From the NCBI RefSeq assembly GCF_012911005.2, contig NZ_WTVS01000002.1, positions 124,001 to 188,000 on the forward strand: 64,000 bases of DNA, read 5' to 3'. Below, one piece after another: positions 1-11,014 of the stretch (the stretch's first letter is position 1; each line of letters starts with the position of its first letter). The translations under genes and the position numbers were made by a program. The notes beneath the pieces were generated by a model, which saw nothing but the letters and a program-made list of their open reading frames with translations, did not search any database and was not told the origin of the DNA. This DNA is from Aromatoleum toluolicum. GTDB taxonomy: Bacteria > Pseudomonadota > Gammaproteobacteria > Burkholderiales > Rhodocyclaceae.

Positions 1-672
1 GAGTCGACGCACGCGAATTACGACTATCCGCCCGGGTCCGAGATCGCCACCCCGGTGCTGCAGGACTTCAACTACCTGACGGCGGACTTCGGCGCGCAGA
101 TCGGGCAGATCAAGAACCGCTACATCAACGCGGCGCATCACGTCGACAGCCAGATCGGGCGCATGATCGACCACCTACAGAAGCGCGGCCTGCTCGACGA
201 CACCATCGTGATCGTGCTCGGCGATCACGGCGAGGAGTTCATGGAGCGCAGCCGCTGGGGTCACAGCGCGGAGTTCAACCGCTTCCAGACGAGCACGCCG
301 GCGGTCATCCGCGTGCCAGGCCGCGCGCCGCGCGTCGTCGCCGGCATCACCAGCCACCTGGACATTCCCGCCACCCTGATGCCGCTGCTGGGGGTGCAGA
401 ATCCCGTCGAGGACTACTCGCTGGGCCACGATCTGCTCGCGCCGGATTTTCACCGCGACTACGCCGTGGCCGCCGACTGGAACCGCCTCGCCTACATCGG
501 CGACGACTACAAGGTGACCTTCCCGGTCAATGCGATCGGCGCCGTGCGCAACGAGGCGACCGACGGCGAAGATCGCCCGCTCGCCAGTGCCGACGAGGCG
601 ATCGCATCGATCCGCTCTGCGATGGTCGAGATCATGGCAAATCTGGCGCGATTCAGCCGACACCGCGGATAA
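1..672 (+). CDS. Sulfatase/alkaline-phosphatase superfamily membrane enzyme, C-terminal part
   Basis: The reading frame is open from the first base, so the gene begins before the window; about 223 codons are visible. The fragment has the hallmarks of the sulfatase/phosphoglycerol-transferase branch of the alkaline phosphatase superfamily: a histidine-rich segment (NAAHHVDSQIG), the metal-binding GDHGEEF motif, and a second histidine in WGHSAEFNR. The usual substrate class is a sulfate or phosphate ester at the cell surface, as in YejM/PbgA-like and LtaS-like proteins. The N-terminal membrane segments expected for that class would lie outside the window, so membrane location is inferred. The stop is 48 bp before the downstream response regulator. 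The exact substrate cannot be told from this part. Confidence 0.75.
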   Translation, partial: ESTHANYDYPPGSEIATPVLQDFNYLTADFGAQIGQIKNRYINAAHHVDSQIGRMIDHLQKRGLLDDTIVIVLGDHGEEFMERSRWGHSAEFNRFQTSTPAVIRVPGRAPRVVAGITSHLDIPATLMPLLGVQNPVEDYSLGHDLLAPDFHRDYAVAADWNRLAYIGDDYKVTFPVNAIGAVRNEATDGEDRPLASADEAIASIRSAMVEIMANLARFSRHRG

Positions 673-720
673 TGACGGGGGCGTGACGCCCCTCGCCTGT
701 GACTGGAGACTGGAATCCGC

Positions 721-1392
721 ATGCGGCTACTGTTGGTGGAAGACAACCGCGACATTCTTGCGAATCTCGCGGATTACCTCGCGCTGAAGGGGTACGAGGT
801 GGATTGCGCACAGGACGGGCTGACCGGCCTGCACCTCGCCGCGACCCAGCAGTACGACCTGATCGTGCTCGACGTGATGCTGCCCGGCATGGACGGCTTC
901 ACGCTGTGCCAGCGCCTGCGCGACAGCGAGCGCAGCCACATACCGGTCATCATGCTGACCGCACGCGACACGCTCGACGACCGGCTGCAGGGCTTCCGCA
1001 CCGGCGCGGACGACTACCTGACCAAGCCCTTCGCCCTGTCCGAACTGGCGGCCCGCATCGCCGCGGTGCTCAAGCGTAGCCGCGGCGGCGGTCGGCGCGT
1101 ACTCAGCGTCGCGGACCTGCAGTTCGACCTCGACACGCTCGCGGTCACGCGCGCCGGGCAGTCTCTGCATGTCGGACCGATCGGGCTGAAGCTGCTCGAA
1201 CTGCTGATGCAGAAGAGCCCCAGCGTCGTCCGCCGCGAAGCGCTGGAGAGCGCGCTGTGGGGCGATTCGCCCCCCGACAGCGACAGCCTGCGCAGCCACA
1301 TCCACACGCTGCGCCAGCAGATCGACAAGCCCTTCGGCTCCCCGCTGCTGCACACCGTGCACGGGGTCGGCTACCGGCTGGCCGCGGCCTAG
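721..1392 (+). CDS. OmpR/PhoB-family response regulator
   Basis: A 223-residue two-domain regulator. The N-terminal receiver has the acidic pair ED at 7-8, the phospho-acceptor Asp51 in LIVLDVMLPG, and the conserved Lys in LTKPF. The C-terminal winged helix (about 130-223) ends in the typical VHGVGYRL strand. Length is normal for the OmpR class. It is followed 72 bp later by a histidine kinase on the same strand, so the two form a two-component pair. The target genes are unknown; the sulfatase-family gene just upstream is a candidate by position only. Confidence 0.93.
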   Translation: MRLLLVEDNRDILANLADYLALKGYEVDCAQDGLTGLHLAATQQYDLIVLDVMLPGMDGFTLCQRLRDSERSHIPVIMLTARDTLDDRLQGFRTGADDYLTKPFALSELAARIAAVLKRSRGGGRRVLSVADLQFDLDTLAVTRAGQSLHVGPIGLKLLELLMQKSPSVVRREALESALWGDSPPDSDSLRSHIHTLRQQIDKPFGSPLLHTVHGVGYRLAAA

Positions 1393-1464
1393 GCGCCCGA
1401 ATGAAGCGCTCCGGCGAAACCCCGTGCGCAGGTCCGCGCACGACGACGCTGCTAAAGGCCTGAC

Positions 1465-2733
1465 GTGGCGGCACCGCAGAGCCTCGCGTCGCGCATCGTC
1501 GCGGCTTTCGTCCTGATGGCTTCAGTCGTCGCGGGCGTCTTCGCGCTGATCGTCGTCAACGCCATCGACACGGTGGAAATGCGCCTCGTCAGCGACGCAA
1601 TGAACCGCCAGCTCGACTTCATCATCGAGGAGTCGGACCAGGGACGGTTCCCCGCGCTCGGCCCCGGTCTGGACCTGTATGTCGCACCGGTCGGCGCCAG
1701 CGCGTCCCTGCCCGCGTGGCTCGCGCCGTTGCAGGAAGGTCTGCATGAAACCGAGAACGACGACGAGGCTTATCACGTGCTCGTACGCGACCGCAGCGGC
1801 ACGCGCCATGTCCTCGTGCTCGACCAGGAAGACTTCGAGCGGCGCGAGACCATGCTGTTCGTCGCTGTCACCGCCGGAGTCGTGATCTCCATCCTCGCCG
1901 CGGCCCTGCTCGGCCGGGCGCTCGCCCGCACCGTGATCTCGCCGGTCGTGCGCCTGTCGGAACAGGTGCAGCACCGCGACCAGCTATTGCCGCTCGCACC
2001 GCCACTCGCCACCGAATACGCCGACGACGAGGTCGGCAAGCTCGCCGCGGCGTTCGACGAGACGCTCGGCAGCCTGCGCGCGGCGCTGGAGCGCGAACAG
2101 CTCTTCACCAGCGATGTGAGTCACGAGCTGCGCACGCCGCTGATGGTGATCGCCAGCTCCTGCGAACTGCTCGACGCTCAGGGCCTGGCGCCACCGCAGC
2201 GCGCGCAGCTCGATCGCATCACCCGCGCGTGCGCCGAGATGCAGGAGCTGGTGGAGACTTTCCTCGGCCTCGCGCGGGCGCCGCAGGAGCGCGGCACGAC
2301 GCTCGTGGGCACCTCCCTCGCCGCGGTGGCGACCGAGCAGCTGCACCGCTGGCAGCCCGAGGCGGCGCAGCGCGGCCTCGCGCTGGATCTCGTCAGCGAA
2401 AGCGTGGACCACGGGCTCTATCCGGCCCCCCTGTTGCGCGCGGTGCTGACGAACCTCGTGCGCAACGCGATCCACTACACCGATGCAGGCTTCGTGCGCG
2501 TGGTGCTGCGCGAGGGCGGATTTTCGGTGCTGGATTCCGGCGCGGGGATTCCGGAGGCAGAGCGCGCGATGGTGTTCCGGCCGTTCGCGCGCGGCGGCAG
2601 CACGCGCGGCGACGGTATCGGCATCGGCCTGTCGCTGGTGCAGCGCATCTGCGACCGCCAGGGGTGGCGCATCACCCTTTCCCCGCGCGAAGGTAGCGGC
2701 TGCGAATTCCGCGTCGAGCTGCGCACCTCTTGA
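1465..2733 (+). CDS. Sensor histidine kinase
   Basis: A 422-residue membrane kinase starting at a GTG. It has an N-terminal transmembrane segment (about 12-30), a short periplasmic loop, a second membrane segment (about 132-152), a HAMP linker, and a HisKA dimerisation helix with phospho-acceptor His220 in SDVSHELRTPL. The C-terminal HATPase domain has the N-box LVRNAIHY and the G-box GIGIGLSLV. It pairs with the upstream OmpR-type regulator. The sensed signal is unknown; the periplasmic part is only about 100 residues. Confidence 0.92.
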   Translation: MAAPQSLASRIVAAFVLMASVVAGVFALIVVNAIDTVEMRLVSDAMNRQLDFIIEESDQGRFPALGPGLDLYVAPVGASASLPAWLAPLQEGLHETENDDEAYHVLVRDRSGTRHVLVLDQEDFERRETMLFVAVTAGVVISILAAALLGRALARTVISPVVRLSEQVQHRDQLLPLAPPLATEYADDEVGKLAAAFDETLGSLRAALEREQLFTSDVSHELRTPLMVIASSCELLDAQGLAPPQRAQLDRITRACAEMQELVETFLGLARAPQERGTTLVGTSLAAVATEQLHRWQPEAAQRGLALDLVSESVDHGLYPAPLLRAVLTNLVRNAIHYTDAGFVRVVLREGGFSVLDSGAGIPEAERAMVFRPFARGGSTRGDGIGIGLSLVQRICDRQGWRITLSPREGSGCEFRVELRTS

Positions 2734-2769
2734 GGTGAATGCCGGACCGCCGTAGCGGCCGGCTGCCGC

Positions 2770-3720
2770 TCAGCGCGTGAGCTCGCTCGTCAGCTTCTTC
2801 AGATCCAGCGTACGTGCGCGCTCCGCGATCTCGGGCGCGTAGCGCTGCTGCAGCCCCTTGGCGTTGTCGAAGAGCTGGCCGAAGGCGGCCTTGAGCGCGG
2901 CGCCGTCGAGCCGCCGACCGTCCGCGTAGTAGCGTTTCGCGACGTGCCCCAGCGCGTAGGTCGTCGCGAAGGAGAACGCCGAACCGGTGGCCTCGCTGCC
3001 AATCGTGCGCCCGACGCGGCCCAGCACCTTGCCGAGGAGACCGCCGACGAGCTTGCGGCCGAACTGCTCGACGTATTGCGAGGTCAGGCCGACGCCCACC
3101 GTCGCGAGGAAGTCGGTGATGTGGCCGCGGTCGAGCTCGAAGCCGTGGGCCTTGCCGACGCGATACACGAGGCGCGTCTGCAGCGGGATGATCGCCATCG
3201 AAGCGAGCGACTCGGGCAGCAGTTCGAGTGCACCGTTGAGGATCGCGGCATTGAGGATCATCTTGTCGAGTTCGGCCTGGTCGGGCCCTGCGGGCGTCGC
3301 CGGCGCAGGGACGGCCGGCATCTCAGGCAGGGGCTTGTCGACCGGCGCCCTGGCAAGCGCGTCGGCCGCGTTCACGATCGCGGCCGCGTCGCTGCGTCCG
3401 AGTTGCAGCAGGGCGCCGAGACGCTCCAGGAAGGCCGTCTCGCCGGCATTGTGCACGCCGTCCGCATCGCACACGCCGACCGCCATCTCGAAGGCGAGCT
3501 GGCGCAGCTCGGGCGTATCCAGCCCGGAAACGGCCTGCTCGAGCGTCACGCGCTTCAGCAGCACGTCCTGGTACAGCGACATGACGTCGAGGCCGGCACC
3601 GGCGGACAGTGATTCGGCCGTGCGCCGCACATGGTCGCGCTCGCGCGGGTCATTGTGGCCGTCGGCGAAGGCTGCCATCAGGCAGACGGTGATCAGGGAG
3701 CGGTTCTGTTCGGGAGTCAT
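2770..3720 (-). CDS. TerB-like N-terminal / DUF697 (YcjF)-like C-terminal protein
   Basis: A 316-residue protein. I start it at the ATG beginning MTPEQNRSLITV; the frame extends upstream but that part is low-complexity antisense of a neighbour. Residues 1-130 resemble the all-helical TerB family (MAAFADGHNDPRERDHV, VCDADGVHNAGET), whose acidic residues bind metal. A proline-rich linker near 140-150 leads to a C-terminal part (about 155-316) like DUF697/YcjF, a segment often attached to membrane GTPases, with small hydrophobic glycine-rich stretches (VGGLLGKVLGRVG). It lies between two two-component systems and seems to be transcribed alone. The function is not known; TerB proteins are linked to stress and tellurite resistance. 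Confidence 0.6.
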   Translation of the reverse strand: MTPEQNRSLITVCLMAAFADGHNDPRERDHVRRTAESLSAGAGLDVMSLYQDVLLKRVTLEQAVSGLDTPELRQLAFEMAVGVCDADGVHNAGETAFLERLGALLQLGRSDAAAIVNAADALARAPVDKPLPEMPAVPAPATPAGPDQAELDKMILNAAILNGALELLPESLASMAIIPLQTRLVYRVGKAHGFELDRGHITDFLATVGVGLTSQYVEQFGRKLVGGLLGKVLGRVGRTIGSEATGSAFSFATTYALGHVAKRYYADGRRLDGAALKAAFGQLFDNAKGLQQRYAPEIAERARTLDLKKLTSELTR

Positions 3721-3776
3721 CGTTTCTCTTCTCGTAACAACAATAGGTTTTTCAGTTGGGGGCCGACCGGACGATC

Positions 3777-5131
3777 TCAAGCGGCGGGCAGGAACAGCGC
3801 GGCACGCAGCCCGCCGGCCGGCGCCTGCCCCAGCTCGATGCGGCCACCATAGAGTTGGGCGAGGTCGCGCACGATGCCGAGGCCGAGGCCGGAACCGGGC
3901 ATCTCCTCGTCGGCGCGCGCGCCGCGGGCGAACATCGCCTCGCGCGCGTCGGCCGGCAGGCCGGGACCGTCGTCGTCGATGACGATCGCGACTTCGCCTT
4001 CGCGCACCGCGACGTTCACGCCCACCTCGCGGCGTGCCCACTTGCACGCGTTGTCGATGAGATTGCCGAGCATTTCCTGCAGATCCTGCTCCTCGCCGCG
4101 GAAGGCCGCATCGTCGGGAATCGCTTCGATCGCGAAATGCAGATTGCGTTCCGCATGCACGCGCCGCATCACCCGCACCAGCCCCTCGACGGCCGGCCGC
4201 AGCGCGCTGCGCAGCCCCGGCACCTGCGTCGCCGCAGCGGCACGCGCACGCGCGAGGTGGTAATCGACCTGGCGCTGGGCCGTCGCAACCTGCTCGCCCA
4301 CCAGACGTGCGAGGGGCCCCTCCTCGCGCAGCGCGGCATTGCCCAGCACCGCGAGCGGCGTCTTGATCGCGTGCGCGAGATTGCCGGCCTGCGTGCGTGC
4401 GCGCTCGACGACCTCGGCATCGTGCTGCAGCACCGCGTTGAGCTCTTCGACCAGCGGCCGGACCTCGTTCGGAAAGACGCCGTCGAGCCGCCGGCTACGG
4501 CCGTCGCGCACCTCGGCAAGCTGCTCGCGCAGACGCTTCAGGGGGGCGAGGCCCACCGACACCTGCAACAGCACCGCGGCGATCAAACCGGCCGCGAGCA
4601 CGCCCAGCGCGATCACGAGCAGCCCGACGAACTCGCGCACCGGACTCGTCATGCCGCGCTCGTCGGCGGCGACGATCAGCCGCAACGGCTGCCCGACCGC
4701 TTCCTCCGGCCGCACGATGCGTTCCATCATCACCAGGCGTTCGCGATCCGGCCCGTCGATGCGATGCACGTGCACCTCGCCGTCGCGCGGTCCGTCGGCC
4801 GGAACGGCGAGCGTCGCATCCCACAGGGAGCGCGAGCGCAGCACGCCGCGCGCGGCGTCCCCGCCCTCGCGGTCTACCTGCCAATACAGGCCGGACAAGG
4901 GTTTGCGCAGGCGCGGGTCGCTCAGGTCGGTGCGCAGGGCCAAGCCCGCGTCGGAAGCGAGTTCGACGCTCGCAGTGAGTTGGTCGAGATGGATGCGCAG
5001 TTCCGCCTCGAAGCGCTCTTCCACGTGGCGGCGGAAGAGATCGCCGAGCACGCAGCCGGTGACGGTCAGCGTCCCCAGGATCCACACCAGGCTGCCGGCC
5101 AGCAGCCGCGCACGCAGCGAGCTCCGTGCGC

Positions 5132-5135
<4 letters not shown>
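3777..5135 (-). CDS. Sensor histidine kinase, QseC/PmrB-like
   Basis: A 452-residue kinase. I chose the ATG at 5135 because it overlaps the regulator stop as ATGA; an in-frame ATG three codons earlier is possible. It has an N-terminal membrane anchor (SLVWILGTLTVTGCVL), a periplasmic sensor, a second membrane segment (LLVIALGVLAAGLIAAVLL), a HAMP linker, and a HisKA motif of the less common type HAIKTPLAVLG. The HATPase has NLIDNACKWA, DDDGPGL and GLGLGIVRDL. It is the third gene of a leftward PepSY-regulator-kinase operon, divergent from the SHP-DHC-cytochrome b operon, which it probably helps control. Confidence 0.9.
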
Positions 5136-5793
<658 letters not shown>

Positions 5794-5794
<1 letters not shown>

Positions 5795-6129
5795 CAGCGC
5801 TTCCCTCCATTGTCACCGCGCGAACGGATGCCGAGCACGGTTCCATCGCGCGCATCGACGTCCAGCCGCACCAGCGCGCCACCGCTCCGCAGCAGGCGGA
5901 TCTCGTAGATCCAGCGCCCATGCTCGCGTTCGAGCTCGACTTCGACGACTTTCCCCGGATGTTCGCGCTCGATCTTGTCGAGGATCGTGCGCAGCGGCAG
6001 CACCTCGCCGCGCTCGAGGGCCGCACGCGCGCGGTCGTGATCGTGGTCGTCACCGCCGGCCGCGACCGGACCGATCGCCAAGGCTGCAACGACTAGCCCC
6101 ACGACAGCCGATGTCACAAGCGTGCGCAT
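5794..6129 (-). CDS. PepSY-domain periplasmic protein
   Basis: A 111-residue protein with a signal peptide (MRTLVTSAVVGLVVAALAIGPVAAG) and a His/Asp stretch (GGDDHDHDRA) right after cleavage. The rest is a single PepSY domain (ILDKIEREHPGKVVEVELEREHGRWIYEIRLL). Such small PepSY proteins are common first genes of QseBC-like operons, where they may modulate the sensor from the periplasm. It is translationally coupled to the response regulator. The HDHD segment could bind metal or haem; that is speculation. Confidence 0.85.
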
Positions 6130-6198
6130 CGATTTCTCCCTTCCATGCCGCGCGCACCGTGCGGGCAGCTTTCCGGCATCCGTTGTAAGGCCGCCGCA

Positions 6199-6237
6199 CT
6201 GAACCGCAGCTGAACGCCGCCTTCACCGTGCGTTCAG
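6199..6237. promoter_or_regulatory. Candidate response-regulator binding sites upstream of the SHP operon
   Basis: In the 202-bp divergent gap, CTGAAC occurs at 6199-6204 and again at 6210-6215, exactly 11 bp apart, with an inverted copy (GTTCAG) at 6232-6237. Direct hexamers with 11-bp periodicity are the usual target architecture of OmpR/PmrA/QseB-type regulators, and such a regulator is encoded next door. Binding is inferred. Confidence 0.5.
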
Positions 6238-6331
6238 GCTCCGCCGCGCAAAGTACGTCCTGCAGCCAGAGCAGACACTCCGGCGATCCGATTCCAAAGA
6301 CATTGTTCCACCATCAGTACAAGGAGCAAAC

Positions 6332-6745
6332 ATGAAAAGCCACCCCCTGCGGATGTTCCTGGCCGGCGCCGCCTTGCTCGCGAGCGGATTCGCCACTGCG
6401 GAGACGCCCGCCGACTTCCTCACCCGCTACCAGACCGAGGCGCGGCAATCCACGCCGGGCTTCAGTGCGTCGGCCGAACGCGGCGAGAAGTTCTTCACCG
6501 CCACGCACGGCGGCGAGTGGAGCTGCTCCACCTGCCACACCAAGAATCCCGCGGCTCGCGGCAAGCACGCTAGCACCGGCAAGGCGATCGAGCCCATGGC
6601 GCCGGCAGCCAATCCCGAACGCCTCGCGAGCACCCGCTCGGTCGAGAAGTGGTTCGGGCGCAACTGCAAGGACGTGCTCGGCCGCACCTGCACACCCGCA
6701 GAGAAGGCCGACGTCGTCGCCTGGCTGATGAATTCCCCCCGCTGA
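6332..6745 (+). CDS. shp: SHP-type class I cytochrome c (DUF1924 family)
   Basis: A 137-residue secreted monohaem cytochrome. A signal peptide (to about residue 23) precedes a CSTCH haem site at 65-69. The C-terminal block VEKWFGRNCKDVLGRTCTPAEKADVVAWL matches the signature of the Rhodobacter sphaeroides haem protein SHP, in which an Asn replaces the usual Met as distal ligand; here that Asn is 111, with Cys112 and Cys119 able to form the adjacent disulfide. SHP is a high-spin cytochrome that binds oxygen and other small ligands and receives electrons from DHC. The next two genes encode DHC and a cytochrome b561, the known partner set. RBS AAGGAG is at 6320-6325. Confidence 0.88.
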   Translation: MKSHPLRMFLAGAALLASGFATAETPADFLTRYQTEARQSTPGFSASAERGEKFFTATHGGEWSCSTCHTKNPAARGKHASTGKAIEPMAPAANPERLASTRSVEKWFGRNCKDVLGRTCTPAEKADVVAWLMNSPR

Positions 6746-6765
6746 CCCACACGGAGCTCCACGAC

Positions 6766-7281
6766 ATGACCGCCACCTTCCCCGCCCGCGCCCTGCGCGC
6801 ACTCACCCTTGTCCTCACCGCCGGCGCAGCCGGCCTCGCGCTTGCCGACGACGACGAAAACAAGCGCCTGAACATCAATCACCCCGAGTATCGCAGCGAA
6901 TGCGGCAGCTGCCACATCGCCTTCCCGCCCGCGCTGCTGGGCGCCGAGTCCTGGCGCGCGATGATGGCCGGGCTCGACAAGCACTTCGGCTCCGACGCAA
7001 GCCTCGACGCCGAAACCTCTGCCGTGATCACGAAGTTCCTCGTCGCCAACGCCGCGCGGCGCGACACCGCCGGCAGCGACGGCCGCCCGCAGCTGCGCAT
7101 CAGCGACACCCCCTGGTTCCGCAAGGAACACCGCGACGGCCACGACGGCATCACGCCCGGGATCTTCCGCAGCGCAGCCGTCAAGAGCGCCGCCAACTGT
7201 GCCGCCTGCCACCGCAACGCCGCCGAGGGCGACTTCAGCGAACGCGACATCCGCATCCCGAAAAACGGAGCACGCTCATGA
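6766..7281 (+). CDS. dhc: DHC-type diheme cytochrome c
   Basis: A 171-residue secreted protein beginning MTATFPARALRAL, with a signal peptide ending near LALADDD. Two haem sites are visible: CGSCH at 46-50 and CAACH at 145-149. Spacing and length fit the diheme cytochrome DHC that donates electrons to SHP. An ATG further upstream in this frame lies inside the SHP gene and lacks the signal peptide context, so the start at 6766 is preferred. It overlaps the following cytochrome b gene as ATGA. Confidence 0.88.
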   Translation: MTATFPARALRALTLVLTAGAAGLALADDDENKRLNINHPEYRSECGSCHIAFPPALLGAESWRAMMAGLDKHFGSDASLDAETSAVITKFLVANAARRDTAGSDGRPQLRISDTPWFRKEHRDGHDGITPGIFRSAAVKSAANCAACHRNAAEGDFSERDIRIPKNGARS

Positions 7282-8015
7282 ATACCAGCATCACCTCCAC
7301 GAGCGCCGCAGGCGGAGCCTCCCGGGCCGCCGACACCGCCGCCACCGTGCGCGTGTGGGACGTCCCGACGCGCGTCTTCCACTGGAGCTTCGCGCTGTGC
7401 TTCGCAGGCGCTTGGCTTACATCCGACTCGGAACGGCTGCGCGACCTGCACGTGATGCTCGGTTACACCTTCGCCGGGCTCGCCGTGTTCCGCCTGCTGT
7501 GGGGCCTCGTCGGCACCCGCTACGCGCGCTTCGCGAGCTTCATCTATTCGCCGCGCGAGCTCGTGTCCTACCTGAAATCGCTGCTGGCGATGAAGCCCCG
7601 GCACTACCTCGGCCACAACCCCGCCGGCGCTATCGCGATCTTCGCGATGCTGGGGCTGGGCGCGCTGATCGCCCTGAGCGGTTTCGCGACCTATCAGGAC
7701 ATTGGCGGCGAATGGCTCGAGGAACTGCACGAAGTGGCCGCCAGCACGATGCTCGCGATCGTCTTCGTGCATATCGCCGGCGTCATCGTCAGCAGCCTGC
7801 TGCACCGCGAGAACCTCGCCCGCGCGATGCTCACCGGCCGCAAGTCCGGCGCATCCACCGAGGGCATCCGCCACGCGCACCGCACCGTCGGCGCGGTACT
7901 CCTCGTCGCGGTGCTGGGCTTCTGGTTTGCCTACCAGAGCGGCGCGGCCGACGCGTGGCTGCCGCAGCCGATCACGACCGCGGACGCGCGGGACCGGCAC
8001 CACGACGACGATTAG
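7278..8015 (+). CDS. Cytochrome b561-family membrane electron carrier
   Basis: A 245-residue membrane protein starting at the ATG that overlaps the DHC stop. It has four main membrane segments. The ligand histidines fit the bacterial cytochrome b561 pattern: VFHWSFAL in helix 1, LHVMLGYTF in helix 2, and LHEVAASTMLAIVFVHIAG later. It should carry electrons from the quinone pool to periplasmic DHC and then SHP. The C-terminus is a short polar tail ending HHDDD, and a strong terminator follows at once. Confidence 0.88.
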   Translation: MNTSITSTSAAGGASRAADTAATVRVWDVPTRVFHWSFALCFAGAWLTSDSERLRDLHVMLGYTFAGLAVFRLLWGLVGTRYARFASFIYSPRELVSYLKSLLAMKPRHYLGHNPAGAIAIFAMLGLGALIALSGFATYQDIGGEWLEELHEVAASTMLAIVFVHIAGVIVSSLLHRENLARAMLTGRKSGASTEGIRHAHRTVGAVLLVAVLGFWFAYQSGAADAWLPQPITTADARDRHHDDD

Positions 8016-8042
8016 GCCGGCATCGCGCCTCTTTCCTGCGCA

Positions 8043-8077
8043 GGCCGCTCGGGCTTCCCGGCCCGAGCGGCCTTTTT
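8043..8077 (+). terminator. Rho-independent terminator of the SHP operon
   Basis: A perfect 11-bp GC-rich stem (GGCCGCTCGGG with CCCGAGCGGCC) with an 8-nt loop is followed by five T. It lies 28 bp after the cytochrome b561 stop. Confidence 0.92.
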
Positions 8078-8145
8078 GCGTATCCCGGCCGTCACCGATA
8101 GGCGGCGGCAATCGCCCCCATATCCGTCGCGTCGCCGCCCCATCC

Positions 8146-8175
8146 TTGCGTTCGGCCAAATCGCCGGTTTATAGT
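8146..8175 (+). promoter_or_regulatory. Predicted sigma-70 promoter of the leu leader
   Basis: TTGCGT (8146-8151) and TATAGT (8170-8175) are separated by 18 bp. The expected transcription start (about 8182-8184) coincides with the ATG of the leucine-rich leader peptide, so the leader may be translated from a leaderless mRNA. Confidence 0.6.
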
Positions 8176-8182
8176 CGTACGC

Positions 8183-8275
8183 ATGAACTCCGTCAGCGGC
8201 CCCCACCTCCTGTCGCTACGCCTTCTCCCGGCGGACCTGCTGCTGCTCGGTCCGCTGCTGCGCCCCGCGCGCTAA
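8183..8275 (+). CDS. leuL: Leucine-rich leader peptide of leuA (attenuation)
   Basis: A 30-codon ORF between a promoter and leuA that encodes 11 leucines, including a run of four Leu codons and further pairs (HLL, RLL, PLL). This is the hallmark of a ribosome-mediated attenuator sensing charged tRNA-Leu. An inverted repeat (GCGGACC with GGTCCGC) brackets the Leu-codon run and could form the pausing hairpin. A convincing terminator before leuA is not obvious; a weak candidate is CCGG pairing followed by TTTT near 8325-8350. No ribosome-binding site is visible in front of the ATG. Confidence 0.75.
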   Translation: MNSVSGPHLLSLRLLPADLLLLGPLLRPAR

Positions 8276-8372
8276 ATATACCCACCCACCTCGTGTTGCC
8301 CCACTTCCGCCAGCGTCCCAGCGCCGGCCGCTTGTCATATCCGGTTTTCCACCATTCCAGCAGGAGCCGACG

Positions 8373-9908
8373 ATGAAAGACCAGTTGATCATTTTCGATA
8401 CCACCTTGCGCGACGGCGAACAGAGCCCGGGTGCCTCGATGACGCAGGAAGAGAAGCTGCGCATCGCCCGCCAGCTCGAACGCATGCGCGTCGACGTGAT
8501 CGAAGCAGGCTTCCCGGCGGCCTCCAACGGCGACTTCGAAGCGGTCCGCGCGATCGCCGAGACGATCAAGGAATCGACCGTGTGCGCGCTCGCCCGCGCC
8601 AACGAGAACGACATCCGGCGCTCCGGCGAAGCGATCCGCCCTGCCGCACGCGGCCGCATCCACACCTTCATCGCGACCAGCCCGATCCACATGGAGAAGA
8701 AGCTGCGCATGACGCCCGACCAGGTCGTCGAGCAGGCGGTCAAGGCAATCGGCTGGGCCAGGGAATACACCGACGACATCGAATTCTCCGCCGAGGACGC
8801 GGGCCGCTCCGAGATCGACTTCCTCGTGCGCATCTTCACCGCGGTCATCGAGGCCGGCGCGAAGACGATCAACGTCCCCGACACGGTCGGCTATAACGTG
8901 CCGACGCAATACGCGAACACCCTCCGCACCCTGATCGAGCGCGTACCCAACTCCGACAAGGTGATCTGGTCCGTGCACTGCCACAACGACCTCGGCCTTG
9001 CGGTCGCCAACTCGCTGGCCGCGGTGCTGGCCGGCGCACGCCAGGTCGAATGCACGATCAACGGCCTCGGCGAACGGGCCGGCAACGCCGCGCTCGAGGA
9101 AATCGTCATGGCCGTGCGCACCCGCCAGGACGTCTTCCCCTGCGACACGCTCATCGACACGACACAGATCGTGCCCGCCTCCAAGCTCGTGTCCGGCGTC
9201 ACCGGGTTCCCGGTGCAGCCGAACAAGGCCATCGTCGGCGCCAACGCCTTCTCGCACGAATCGGGCATCCATCAGGACGGCGTGCTCAAGCACCGCGAGA
9301 CCTACGAGATCATGCGCGCCGAGGACGTGGGCTGGGGCGCCAACAAGCTCGTGCTCGGCAAGCACTCGGGCCGCAACGCCTTCCGCAGCCGCCTGCAGGA
9401 GATCGGCATCGTCGTCTCGTCGGAGGATCAGCTCAACCACGCCTTCGCGCGCTTCAAGGAGCTCGCCGACAAGAAGCACGAGATCTTCGACGAGGATCTC
9501 AACGCACTCATGAGCGACGAGGGCGTCACGCCCGAACACGAGCACTTCCGCCTGCTCGCCTCGCGCTTCCACTCGGAGACCGGAGAAACTCCGCAGGCCG
9601 AACTCACGATCGCCGTCGGCGGCAAGGAAGCCCGTACCAGCGCCGAGGGATCGGGCCCGGTCGATGCCGCCTTCAAGGCAATCGAGGCAGTCGCCAAGAG
9701 CGGCACCGAACTGCTGCTGTACTCCGTGAACGCGATCACCACCGGCACCGACGCGCAAGGCGAGGTGACAGTGCGCCTGTCGCAGGACGGCAAGATCGTG
9801 AACGGCCAGGGGGCCGATACCGACATTATCGTCGCCTCGGCGAAGGCCTACCTCAACGCGCTGAACAAGCTGCACAGCAAGTTCGAGAAACTGAACCCGC
9901 AGCTCTGA
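8373..9908 (+). CDS. leuA: 2-isopropylmalate synthase
   Basis: A 511-residue enzyme for the first committed step of leucine biosynthesis, condensing acetyl-CoA with 2-oxoisovalerate. The catalytic barrel opens with [16 protein letters not shown] and includes [23 protein letters not shown] and [20 protein letters not shown]. The C-terminal part (about 390-511) is the regulatory LeuA dimer domain that binds leucine. RBS CAGGAG precedes the ATG. It is controlled by the leucine leader upstream. No other leu genes are adjacent. Confidence 0.97.
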   Translation: MKDQLIIFDTTLRDGEQSPGASMTQEEKLRIARQLERMRVDVIEAGFPAASNGDFEAVRAIAETIKESTVCALARANENDIRRSGEAIRPAARGRIHTFIATSPIHMEKKLRMTPDQVVEQAVKAIGWAREYTDDIEFSAEDAGRSEIDFLVRIFTAVIEAGAKTINVPDTVGYNVPTQYANTLRTLIERVPNSDKVIWSVHCHNDLGLAVANSLAAVLAGARQVECTINGLGERAGNAALEEIVMAVRTRQDVFPCDTLIDTTQIVPASKLVSGVTGFPVQPNKAIVGANAFSHESGIHQDGVLKHRETYEIMRAEDVGWGANKLVLGKHSGRNAFRSRLQEIGIVVSSEDQLNHAFARFKELADKKHEIFDEDLNALMSDEGVTPEHEHFRLLASRFHSETGETPQAELTIAVGGKEARTSAEGSGPVDAAFKAIEAVAKSGTELLLYSVNAITTGTDAQGEVTVRLSQDGKIVNGQGADTDIIVASAKAYLNALNKLHSKFEKLNPQL

Positions 9909-9987
9909 CCCGCAGCGCCAACCAGTAAGGGCCGCAGGCAAGCTGTCCGCGGCCCGCACGGCCGGGATCCGGTCGCCCGGTAACGGA

Positions 9988-10973
<986 letters not shown>

Positions 10974-11014
10974 TTATAGCCGCCCCTTCAGCCACACCCG
11001 ACCGCATCCCCTGC

